The translations under genes were made by a program, and so were the position numbers. Under the pieces are notes generated by a model. That model searched no databases, was not told where the DNA came from, and saw only the letters and a program-made list of their open reading frames with translations. A stretch of 48,342 nucleotides of DNA from an uncultured Butyrivibrio sp. (lineage in GTDB: Bacteria > Bacillota > Clostridia > Lachnospirales > Lachnospiraceae): assembly GCA_910577605.1 (NCBI GenBank), contig CAJTON010000010.1, positions 21,885 through 70,226 of the forward strand, written 5' to 3'. Positions within the stretch are counted from its first letter, which is position 1. Every line of letters begins with the position of its first letter. Of this stretch, positions 41,280 through 48,342 are shown in pieces.

Positions 41280-42329
41280 ATGGAAATGGATGAGAGAAAA
41301 ATCAAGATACTAAAGGCGGTGATACGCAATTATCTGGAAACCGGAGAACCGGTTGGCTCCCGTACCGTTTCCAAGTATACCGACCTGAATCTCAGTTCGG
41401 CGACGATCCGCAACGAAATGGCGGACCTTGAGGAAATGGGGTATATTCTCCAGCCGCATACCTCCGCGGGGCGTATTCCTTCGGACGCGGGTTACCGTTT
41501 CTATGTGGATAACATGATGCAGGAGCAGAAGGACGCGCTGGACCGGCGTGAAGAGGAGCTTAACGCAAAGGAAAGTCTTCTTCTTGAGAAGGTCGACAGG
41601 GTCGAGGATCTGCTTCAGAATGTGGCGAAAACTCTTGCGGCGAACACGAATTACGCGACAATGGTCGCGGCTCCGCACAAGAGCGGACGCAGGATAAAGT
41701 TTATCCAGATATCGCAGCTTGAGAGAGGCAAGATACTTGCCGTGCTTGTTCTTGAGGGAAATACGATAAAGAACACGATTCTTCAGAACGTGATGGAGCT
41801 TGACACGGAGATGTGTCTCAAGCTGAACGTAATGCTCAACAGCGCGGTCGGCGGACTTACCTTAGAGGAGATAAATCTTTCGATAATATCGGGACTTACC
41901 GCTCAGGCGGGAGAGTACGGGATGCTGATAAGGGATATTCTCGACGCTATCGCGGCGGCTGCCGACAGCGAGAATGACTTTCAGATATATACAAGCGGGG
42001 CGACCAATATCTTTAAATACCCCGAGCTTAGCGACAATTCAAAGGCCAGCGAGTTGATTTACACATTGGAGGAGAAGCGGCTGCTTGCGAATCTTGTGAA
42101 CGATTCGACGGATAAGGACGGCGGCATCAGGGTCTATATCGGCGAGGAAACGCCGGTTGACAGCATGAAGGACTGCAGCGTGGTAACGGCGACATACGAG
42201 CTGTCCGACGGAGCTAAGGGAACGATCGGAATAATCGGTCCCAAGAGGATGGATTACGAAAAGGTCGTTGAAACGATCAAAAGCATCAAGTCTCAGTTAG
42301 ACGATGCGTTTAAGAAGGGCGGCGAATAA
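41280..42329 (+). CDS. hrcA: Heat-inducible transcription repressor HrcA
   Basis: HrcA binds CIRCE and represses the chaperone operon; it needs chaperone help to fold, giving feedback. The 349-residue protein has an N-terminal winged helix (KAVIRNYLETGEPVGSRTVSKYTD, SSATIRNEMADLEEMGYI, QPHTSAGRIPSDAGYR) and a C-terminal GAF-like domain ending with GTIGIIGPKRMDYEKVV, all family hallmarks. GGAGGCG precedes the ATG. It is the first gene of the hrcA-grpE-dnaK-dnaJ order. Confidence 0.97.
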   Translation: MEMDERKIKILKAVIRNYLETGEPVGSRTVSKYTDLNLSSATIRNEMADLEEMGYILQPHTSAGRIPSDAGYRFYVDNMMQEQKDALDRREEELNAKESLLLEKVDRVEDLLQNVAKTLAANTNYATMVAAPHKSGRRIKFIQISQLERGKILAVLVLEGNTIKNTILQNVMELDTEMCLKLNVMLNSAVGGLTLEEINLSIISGLTAQAGEYGMLIRDILDAIAAAADSENDFQIYTSGATNIFKYPELSDNSKASELIYTLEEKRLLANLVNDSTDKDGGIRVYIGEETPVDSMKDCSVVTATYELSDGAKGTIGIIGPKRMDYEKVVETIKSIKSQLDDAFKKGGE

Positions 42330-42330
42330 T

Positions 42331-42939
42331 TTGTCAGGCGAAGAGAAAAATATTAATTCAGAAGAAGAGCTGGAACAGGAAAAAGAAACAGACGAGGCGC
42401 AGGAGGAGGTTTCCGAAGAGGAAGCCGCTAAGGCTGAGGAAGCGGAAAAAGAAACGGATTCCGACGACAAAAAAGGTTTTTTCAAGAAGAAAGACAAGAA
42501 GGATAAGAAGGACCTCCAGATAGAAGAGCTTACCGATAAATACAGAAGGACGATGGCGGAATTCGATAATTTCAGAAAGCGCACCGAAAAGGAAAAGGCG
42601 GCGATGTATGAAATCGGAGCGAGGGGCATCATTGATAAGCTCCTTCCCGTAGTCGATAATTTCGAGAGAGGTCTTGCGGCTATTCCGGAGGAGGATAAGG
42701 CTTCGGCGGTGGCTGAGGGAATGGATAAGATATACCGCCAGCTCACCAAAATGCTTGAGGATGCCGGAGTAAAGGAAATCGAAGCTGAGGGCGTGGAGTT
42801 TGACCCCAGTTTCCACAACGCGGTAATGCATATCGAGGATGAAAGTCTCGGCGAAAACGTTGTTGCGGAGGTGCTGCAAAAGGGTTATACCTACCGGGAT
42901 ACGGTAGTACGTCACAGTATGGTGAAGGTAGCAAATTAA
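42331..42939 (+). CDS. grpE: Nucleotide exchange factor GrpE
   Basis: GrpE releases ADP from DnaK. The N-terminal ~70 residues are an acidic and lysine-rich disordered stretch, followed by a long coiled coil (LQIEELTDKYRRTMAEFDNFRKRTEKE) and the beta-wing domain with GVEFDPSFHNAVMHIED and GYTYRDTVVRHSMVKV. The start is uncertain: a TTG one base past the hrcA stop (202 residues, used here) looks more natural than an ATG 27 bases upstream inside hrcA that lacks a ribosome site. Confidence 0.94.
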   Translation: MSGEEKNINSEEELEQEKETDEAQEEVSEEEAAKAEEAEKETDSDDKKGFFKKKDKKDKKDLQIEELTDKYRRTMAEFDNFRKRTEKEKAAMYEIGARGIIDKLLPVVDNFERGLAAIPEEDKASAVAEGMDKIYRQLTKMLEDAGVKEIEAEGVEFDPSFHNAVMHIEDESLGENVVAEVLQKGYTYRDTVVRHSMVKVAN

Positions 42940-42991
42940 CAATTTGATCTTATATTCTAAATAAAGTGAGAATAAGAAAGGGAGAAAAATC

Positions 42992-44860
42992 ATGGGAAAG
43001 ATTATAGGAATTGATTTAGGAACGACTAACAGCTGCGTTGCAGTTATGGAGGGCGGCAAGCCCGTAGTTATCGCCAATACCGAGGGCGTGAGAACTACTC
43101 CTTCGGTCGTAGCGTTTACCAAGACGGGCGAAAGACTTGTGGGAGAGCCTGCAAAACGTCAGGCGGTTACTAACGCCGATAAGACTATCTCTTCCATAAA
43201 GAGACATATGGGCTCCGATTACAGAGTAAATATCGACGACAAGAAATATACGCCTCAGGAGATCTCGGCAATGATACTCCAGAAGCTTAAAGCTGACGCC
43301 GAAAGCTATCTCGGAGAAACAGTTACGGAAGCGGTCATCACGGTTCCCGCTTATTTCAACGATGCACAGCGTCAGGCTACAAAGGACGCCGGAAAGATCG
43401 CGGGACTTGACGTAAAGCGTATCATCAACGAGCCTACGGCTGCGGCGCTTGCTTACGGTCTTGACAATGAGAGCGAGCAGAAGGTCATGGTATACGACCT
43501 CGGAGGCGGTACGTTCGACGTTTCAATTATCGAAATCGGAGACGGCGTAATCGAGGTGCTTTCCACCAACGGAGATACGCGTCTCGGAGGCGACGATTTT
43601 GACCAGAAGATCATCAACTGGATGATAGACGAATTTAAGAAGGCTGAGGGAGTGGACCTTTCCAACGACAAGATGGCGCTCCAGAGACTTAAAGAGGCGG
43701 CGGAGAAGGCGAAGAAAGAGCTTTCATCAGCTACCACGACAAATATAAACCTTCCTTTTATCACCGCGACTGCTGACGGCCCGAAGCATTTTGACATGAA
43801 TCTTACAAGAGCTAAGTTTGAAGAGCTTGTGAGCGACCTTGTCGAGAGAACGGCAATTCCCGTTCAGAACGCTATGAAGGATGCGGGACTTAATTACTCG
43901 GAGATCTCCAAGGTGCTTTTGGTAGGCGGTTCGACCCGTGTTCCTTGCGTACAGGAAAAGGTTAAACAGCTTACAGGCAAGGATCCCAACCGTTCGCTTA
44001 ATCCTGACGAGTGCGTTGCGGTAGGCGCGTCGGTTCAGGGCGGAAAGCTCGCGGGAGATTCGGGTGCGGGCGACATACTTCTTCTTGATGTAACGCCGCT
44101 TTCACTTTCTATCGAGACTATGGGCGGCATCGCGACAAAGCTTATCGAGAGGAACACGACCATCCCCACGAAGAAGAGTCAGGTATTCTCTACGGCAGCC
44201 GACAATCAGACGGCGGTTGACATAAATGTGCTTCAGGGCGAAAGACAGTTTGCCAAGGACAACAAGTCTCTCGGACAGTTCAGACTTGACGGGATCCCTC
44301 CGGCAAGAAGAGGCGTTCCTCAGATCGAGGTTACTTTTGATATTGACGCCAACGGTATTGTAAACGTGTCAGCCAAGGACCTCGGAACCGGAAAGGAACA
44401 GCATATAACGATCACTTCCGGCTCAAATATGTCGGATGAGGATATCGAGAAGGCTGTCAAAGAGGCGGCAGAGTTTGAGGCTCAGGACAAGAAGCGCAAG
44501 GAGGGCATCGAAGCCCGTAATGAGGCGGATTCGATGGTATTCCAGACGCAGAAGGCTCTCGACGACGTGGGCGACAAGCTCAGCGCTTCGGAAAAAGAAG
44601 CTGTTGAGGCTGACCTTAACGCCCTTAAGGAGATAGTTGACAGGACCGCACCTGAGAATATGACCGAGGCTGATACCGAGGAGATCAAGGCGGCAAAGGA
44701 AAAGCTTATGAACAGCGCGCAGGCTCTTTTCGCGAAGCTTTACGAGCAGAATCAGGGAGCCGCGGGTCCCGCACCCGATATGGGAGGAGCGCAGACAGCC
44801 GAGGAAGCAGGTTATACTCAGGACGATAATGTTGTTGACGGCGATTTCAGAGAAGTGTAA
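42992..44860 (+). CDS. dnaK: Molecular chaperone DnaK (Hsp70)
   Basis: Hsp70 chaperone of 622 residues. The ATPase domain shows IGIDLGTTNSCVAVMEGG at the start, NEPTAAALAYGL, VYDLGGGTFDVSI and LLVGGSTRVPCVQE; the substrate-binding domain has LLDVTPLSLSIETMGG and the tail ends DNVVDGDFREV, near the usual EEVD-like bacterial end. GGGAG precedes the ATG. It works with the GrpE and DnaJ encoded on either side. Confidence 0.98.
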   Translation: MGKIIGIDLGTTNSCVAVMEGGKPVVIANTEGVRTTPSVVAFTKTGERLVGEPAKRQAVTNADKTISSIKRHMGSDYRVNIDDKKYTPQEISAMILQKLKADAESYLGETVTEAVITVPAYFNDAQRQATKDAGKIAGLDVKRIINEPTAAALAYGLDNESEQKVMVYDLGGGTFDVSIIEIGDGVIEVLSTNGDTRLGGDDFDQKIINWMIDEFKKAEGVDLSNDKMALQRLKEAAEKAKKELSSATTTNINLPFITATADGPKHFDMNLTRAKFEELVSDLVERTAIPVQNAMKDAGLNYSEISKVLLVGGSTRVPCVQEKVKQLTGKDPNRSLNPDECVAVGASVQGGKLAGDSGAGDILLLDVTPLSLSIETMGGIATKLIERNTTIPTKKSQVFSTAADNQTAVDINVLQGERQFAKDNKSLGQFRLDGIPPARRGVPQIEVTFDIDANGIVNVSAKDLGTGKEQHITITSGSNMSDEDIEKAVKEAAEFEAQDKKRKEGIEARNEADSMVFQTQKALDDVGDKLSASEKEAVEADLNALKEIVDRTAPENMTEADTEEIKAAKEKLMNSAQALFAKLYEQNQGAAGPAPDMGGAQTAEEAGYTQDDNVVDGDFREV

Positions 44861-44884
44861 AATCATCTGCGGAATATATGAACG

Positions 44885-44915
44885 GAGTGAGGGAAGATGC
44901 TTTCCCTCACTCTTT
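44885..44915 (+). terminator. Hairpin after dnaK
   Basis: GAGTGAGGGAA and TTTCCCTCACTC form an 11-bp stem with a 5-base loop and TTTAT behind. It lies inside the operon and may lower the amount of dnaJ message. Confidence 0.75.
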
Positions 44916-44949
44916 ATGGCAAAAAATATTGTGATACTTGAGCGGGAAC

Positions 44950-44973
44950 TCCGTCCCTCATGTTCGGGACGGA
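44950..44973 (+). promoter_or_regulatory. Hairpin just upstream of the dnaJ ribosome site
   Basis: TCCGTCCC and GGGACGGA form a perfect 8-bp stem that ends about six bases before AGGAGG. It could protect a processed 5' end or affect initiation. Confidence 0.5.
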
Positions 44974-44991
44974 ATATTAGGAGGATTTAGC

Positions 44992-46119
44992 ATGGCAGAT
45001 AAAAGAGACTATTACGAAGTCTTGGGGGTGTCCAAGGATGCGGACGACGCTGCGCTCAAAAAAGCGTACCGTGTGTTGGCTAAAAAATATCATCCGGATA
45101 CCAATCCGGGCGACAAGGAGGCAGAAGCCAAGTTCAAAGAGGCTTCCGAGGCCTATGCCATTTTGAGTGATCCTCAGAAGCGCCAGCAGTACGACCAGTT
45201 CGGGCACGCGGCGTTTGAGAACGGAGGCGGACCCGGGGGCGCGGGAGGCTTTGACTTCGGCGACATGGGAGATATATTCGGAGACATATTTGGGGATCTT
45301 TTCGGAGGCGGCAGGAGAAGAGGCGGCGGCAGCGGTCCGCAGAGAGGCGCAAATCTCCGCACGAGCGTCAGGGTCACGTTTGAAGAAGCCGTGTTCGGCT
45401 GTGAAAAAGAGCTTGAGCTTAACCTTAAAGACCCCTGTCCGACCTGCGGCGGCAGCGGCGCAAAGCCGGGCAGCAGTCCAGTGACCTGCTCAAAATGCGG
45501 GGGCAAAGGACAGGTAGCGTATACCCAGCAGTCGCTTTTCGGAATGGTGCGTAATGTCCAGACCTGTCCGGAATGCAAGGGCAAGGGTAAGATAATAAAG
45601 GATAAATGCCCTGACTGTTACGGAAGCGGTTTCGTATCAAGCCGCAAAAAAATACAGGTATCGGTTCCCGCGGGAATCGACGACGGTCAGAGCATAAGGA
45701 TAAGAGGAAAGGGAGAGCCGGGTGAGAACGGAGGCGAAAGAGGCGATCTGCTTGTGGAAGTCACGGTCTCAAGGTCCCCCATTTTCCAAAGACAGGATAC
45801 CACTATCTATTCCACTGTACCTATAAGCTTTGCCGACGCGGCGCTCGGAGTGACGATCCGCATAAAGACCGTTGACGGAGAGGTGGAGTACGATGTCAGG
45901 CCGGGTACGCAGACGGATACGAGAGTAAGACTTAAGGGCAAAGGAGTCCCGTCGCTTCGCAATTCACAGGTGCGCGGAGACCATTATGTAACGCTCGTCG
46001 TGACCGTACCGGATAGGCTTAACGAGGAACAGAGACAGGCGCTCATAGCTTTTGATACGGCGATGAATAACGGGAAAAAGCGCGAGGAACATAGAAAGAA
46101 AAAGGGTCTGTTTAAGTAA
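44992..46119 (+). CDS. dnaJ: Chaperone protein DnaJ (Hsp40)
   Basis: DnaJ stimulates the DnaK ATPase and delivers substrate. The 375-residue protein starts at the ATG behind AGGAGG (an open frame further upstream has no start signal). J domain with the HPD in KYHPDTNPGD near residue 35, Gly/Phe-rich linker (about 75-120), four zinc motifs CPTCGGSG, CSKCGGKG, CPECKGKG and CPDCYGSG (about 150-215), and the C-terminal substrate domain. A type I DnaJ with every element intact. Confidence 0.97.
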   Translation: MADKRDYYEVLGVSKDADDAALKKAYRVLAKKYHPDTNPGDKEAEAKFKEASEAYAILSDPQKRQQYDQFGHAAFENGGGPGGAGGFDFGDMGDIFGDIFGDLFGGGRRRGGGSGPQRGANLRTSVRVTFEEAVFGCEKELELNLKDPCPTCGGSGAKPGSSPVTCSKCGGKGQVAYTQQSLFGMVRNVQTCPECKGKGKIIKDKCPDCYGSGFVSSRKKIQVSVPAGIDDGQSIRIRGKGEPGENGGERGDLLVEVTVSRSPIFQRQDTTIYSTVPISFADAALGVTIRIKTVDGEVEYDVRPGTQTDTRVRLKGKGVPSLRNSQVRGDHYVTLVVTVPDRLNEEQRQALIAFDTAMNNGKKREEHRKKKGLFK

Positions 46120-46149
46120 CTGACAGGTCCCGCAATTCGGGAGTTTTTA

Positions 46150-47514
46150 ATGGAATTCAACGAATCTCAGATAAAGGCGGTAAAGCATGGGGAACGCCCC
46201 ATGCTTGTCATCGCCGGACCGGGTTCCGGCAAGACCACCGTGCTTACCGCCCGCGTCAAAAATCTTATAGACGAATACAAGGCGGATCCAAGCAGGATTC
46301 TTGTAATAACATTTACGAAGGCCGCCGCTTTGCAGATGGAGGACCGTTTTGACGTTCTGACCGGCAGGCGGTGCGGCGTGACCTTCGGTACATTTCATGC
46401 GGTTTTTTTCAAAATTCTAAGAGCTACATATAATTATTCCGTTGAAAATATAATAAAAGACGATAAAAGGGATTTCTTTATAAGGCAGGCTGTCGAAAGA
46501 AGCGGAGTTGAGCCTGAGGACATAAATGAGTTTATACGTTGTATTTCGGGCGAGATAAGTCGCGTAAAAACAGAGGGCATTGATATTGATGCGTATTATT
46601 CCGACAGCTGCGCGGAGGAAGAATTCCGTAAAATATACAGATATTATGAGTCGCAGCTTCACAGGTCGGCGCTTCTTGATTTCGACGATATGCTGCTTTG
46701 CTGTCATAAGCTTTTAAGAGAGCGTAAGGATGTGCTGGAGGCGTGGCAGAAACGTTATAAATACATACTTATAGACGAATTTCAGGATATAAACCGGATT
46801 CAGTACGAGGTCGTTAAAATGCTTGCTCTGCCGGAAAATAATCTTTTCATAGTCGGCGACGACGACCAGAGTATCTACGGCTTCAGAGGTTCAAAGCCCG
46901 ATATAATGCTGAATTTTGAAAAGGATTTTCCCGGCGCCCGACGTGTGGTGCTTGATACGAATTACCGTTCCTCGGGGAATATCGTCGAGGCGGCGGCAAG
47001 GGTCATCGCGGGAAATAAGGCGCGCTTTGCCAAAAATATCGGTACGGTCAACAAAGCCGGAGACAAGGTTGAGATCGCCGAGTTCAACACCGAGAAGGAG
47101 CAGTATGAGCGTGCCGCCGAAATCATAAGGAATGCGGTAAAAAACGGCGCTTCGTATTCGGACTACGCGGTTATTTTCAGGACGAACGCGGCGGCGGCTG
47201 GCGCTGTGCAGAAGCTCATGGAAAAAAATATCCCGTTTGTACTGCGTGACGGCGTTCCCAATATTTTTGACCATTGGATAGCCGGAGATATAAAAACATA
47301 TATCGCCGTCGAGCTCGGAGACAGGAGCCGTGCTAATTTCCTGCGCATAATGAACAGACCCAAGCGTTATATCGGCAGGGATTACCTGACGTCGGATCGG
47401 ATTTCCTTTGATGAGCTGGAAAAGCTTTATGAGGAAAAGCGCTGGATGATAGAAAGGCTTGACAAGTTTGAGGCGGACTTAAGGCGATGTCTGAAATGCC
47501 GCCTTACGCTATGA
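46150..47514 (+). CDS. UvrD/PcrA-type ATP-dependent helicase, N-terminal part (frameshifted)
   Basis: Superfamily 1 DNA helicase, first 454 residues. Motif I AGPGSGKTTVLTARV, motif Ia ITFTKAAA, motif II LIDEFQDINRIQYEV, motif III VGDDDQSIYGFRG and motif IV VVLDTNYRSSGNIV are present. The frame leaves the family sequence near base 47485 (FEADLRR then an unrelated tail of a few residues) and stops, while motifs V and VI continue in the -1 frame. The two parts add up to the roughly 610 residues expected of the short clostridial form. A single missing base after 47486 would explain it: either a real mutation or a sequencing error. It follows dnaJ by 30 bases. Confidence 0.88.
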   Translation: MEFNESQIKAVKHGERPMLVIAGPGSGKTTVLTARVKNLIDEYKADPSRILVITFTKAAALQMEDRFDVLTGRRCGVTFGTFHAVFFKILRATYNYSVENIIKDDKRDFFIRQAVERSGVEPEDINEFIRCISGEISRVKTEGIDIDAYYSDSCAEEEFRKIYRYYESQLHRSALLDFDDMLLCCHKLLRERKDVLEAWQKRYKYILIDEFQDINRIQYEVVKMLALPENNLFIVGDDDQSIYGFRGSKPDIMLNFEKDFPGARRVVLDTNYRSSGNIVEAAARVIAGNKARFAKNIGTVNKAGDKVEIAEFNTEKEQYERAAEIIRNAVKNGASYSDYAVIFRTNAAAAGAVQKLMEKNIPFVLRDGVPNIFDHWIAGDIKTYIAVELGDRSRANFLRIMNRPKRYIGRDYLTSDRISFDELEKLYEEKRWMIERLDKFEADLRRCLKCRLTL

Positions 47515-47981
47515 TAAATTATCTCAGGCGCGGAGTAGGGTACGACGATTTCCTTGCGGAGTACGCAAAAGAGCACCGACTTGACGCAAGGGAGCTTTGC
47601 GATATTGCCGACGAGCTTATGGAGAGCGCGAGAAACTGCAAAACCTTTGACGCATGGTTTGAATATATAAGGAATTATTCCAAAGAACTCAAGGAAAGTT
47701 CTGAAAGAGCGAAAGCCTCGGACGACGCGGTCACGCTCACGACGATGCACGGCTCAAAGGGACTTGAGTACGATAATGTTTTTATACTTGACGCAAACGA
47801 GGGCATCACACCGTATAAAAAAGCCGTGCTGGAGCCGGACATAGAGGAGGAGCGCCGCATGTTCTATGTCGCTATGACAAGGGCGCGCCTTCGTCTGTAT
47901 ATTTTTTACAGCCTCAAAAGGCATAACCGGGAGACGGAGCCTTCAAGGTTTGTGAAGGAGATAATGGGGGAGCGGGAGTAA
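47487..47981 (+). CDS. UvrD/PcrA-type helicase, C-terminal part (frameshifted)
   Basis: The 164-residue remainder of the preceding helicase. It carries motif V TLTTMHGSKGLEYDNVFILD and motif VI EERRMFYVAMTRARLRLYI, without which the first part cannot hydrolyse ATP productively. The preceding -1 frame has a stop at 47469-47471, so any shift must occur within the next 45 bases, and no slippery heptamer of the usual kind is present there. An ATG occurs at the start of this part but has no convincing ribosome site. Confidence 0.85.
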   Translation: MSEMPPYAMINYLRRGVGYDDFLAEYAKEHRLDARELCDIADELMESARNCKTFDAWFEYIRNYSKELKESSERAKASDDAVTLTTMHGSKGLEYDNVFILDANEGITPYKKAVLEPDIEEERRMFYVAMTRARLRLYIFYSLKRHNRETEPSRFVKEIMGERE

Positions 47982-48088
47982 AAGCGCAGCAGCTTATGCG
48001 GATGTGCGGTGCGGGACTTGCTGTATTCGTCATTTTGGGATTCTGAATAACAGGAACATCGCGGAATAATTTATGGCATTTATATGAA

Positions 48089-48122
48089 ACGGACTGTTAC
48101 ATTAGTGTAGCAGTCTGTTTTT
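48089..48122 (+). terminator. Terminator after the helicase locus
   Basis: ACGGACTGTTACA pairs with TGTAGCAGTCTGT (two G-U pairs) around a 4-base loop, followed by TTTTT counting the final stem T. The rest of this 257-base intergenic region shows nothing definite. Confidence 0.8.
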
Positions 48123-48238
48123 GGATTACTGAAATTCGTAGATAGAGGAAAGATGTCGTAAAATGCTTGAGTTGATAAAACATATATGATAAGATAAATG
48201 GGATTAATAAGTTTATTTTTCGCTATGGGAGATTTAAA

Positions 48239-48342
48239 ATGAAAAAAATAATAACCGTAATGTTAACAGTTATACTGGTTTTTTCGTCGCTGTCAGTAAG
48301 CGCAGGCGCAGAAACTATCGATACGGCTGACACATCGGACAT
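48239..48342 (+). CDS. Secreted protein, N-terminal fragment (cut by window end)
   Basis: An ATG behind GGGAG opens a frame reading MKKIITVMLTVILVFSSLSV then SAGAETIDTADTSD at the window edge: a lysine-rich start, a hydrophobic core of about 15 residues, and a likely signal peptidase site at SAGA-E. The mature protein lies outside the window, so no function can be given. Confidence 0.75.
   Translation, partial: MKKIITVMLTVILVFSSLSVSAGAETIDTADTSD

Noticed and set aside
44938..44991. Upstream in-frame extension of dnaJ
   Set aside because: It passes through a hairpin and the ribosome site itself; the ATG behind AGGAGG gives the canonical J-domain start.
47472..47514. Programmed -1 frameshift in the helicase
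   Set aside because: The overlap window contains no X-XXY-YYZ slippery heptamer and no obvious stimulatory stem, so a mutation or base-calling error is more likely.

Overview
The window is a gene-dense chromosomal segment of an anaerobic, low-redundancy Firmicute, most likely a Lachnospiraceae-type member of Clostridia. This rests on gene content rather than a marker gene: HrcA/CIRCE control of grpE-dnaK-dnaJ, pyruvate formate-lyase with its activase, a fructose PTS operon, lon followed by engB, and families frequent in Clostridia (DUF4364, DUF1385, DUF4358, DUF1700/DUF4097, SEC-C). Codon use is fairly GC-rich throughout except for one clearly AT-rich island (about 28.75-31.2 kb). I see no rRNA, tRNA, CRISPR array, transposase or phage gene, and no gene-free stretch over 300 bases.

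Layout. 0-5.8 kb: the 3' part of lon, engB, and a large soluble hybrid histidine kinase. 6.0-11.6 kb: fructose operon fruR-fruK-fruA-ptsH-ptsI, behind a promoter flanked on both sides by 10-bp-phased repeats; its HPr keeps the catalytic His but lacks the regulatory Ser. 11.8-15.2 kb: a small (p)ppGpp synthetase facing a minus-strand group of malic enzyme, a radical SAM protein and a DUF4364 protein. 15.3-22.0 kb: rho, then five envelope genes (two membrane-anchored SGNH-like proteins, DUF4358, an MBOAT acyltransferase, a DHHW/AlgX-like protein) that together look like an extracellular glycopolymer O-acylation machine. 22.1-26.6 kb: rpmE, DUF1385, prmC, prfA and a GNAT-nucleoside phosphorylase fusion. 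26.7-28.7 kb: VanZ and a small membrane protein on the minus strand, then a SEC-C protein and thymidylate kinase.

28.8-31.1 kb: an AT-rich two-gene type II restriction-modification island (C5-cytosine methyltransferase overlapping an HNH nuclease). 31.2-34.4 kb: a Sel1-DUF4241 protein, and a divergent padR-DUF1700-DUF4097 operon with a perfect palindrome beside its promoter. 34.6-37.7 kb: pflB-pflA. 37.75-41.1 kb: two tandem 425-residue ankyrin-repeat paralogues and a convergent gene that resembles a HicB-like/DinB-like fusion. 41.2-46.1 kb: the heat-shock operon hrcA-grpE-dnaK-dnaJ under a CIRCE operator. 46.15-48.0 kb: a UvrD-type helicase split by a single -1 frameshift. The window ends inside the signal peptide region of a secreted protein.

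The most interesting points are the five-gene acylation cassette, the Ser-less HPr in the fructose operon together with the doubly phased fru operator, the GNAT-phosphorylase fusion, the twin ankyrin genes, the restriction island, and the helicase frameshift. All assignments come from reading motifs and gene order; no database search was possible.
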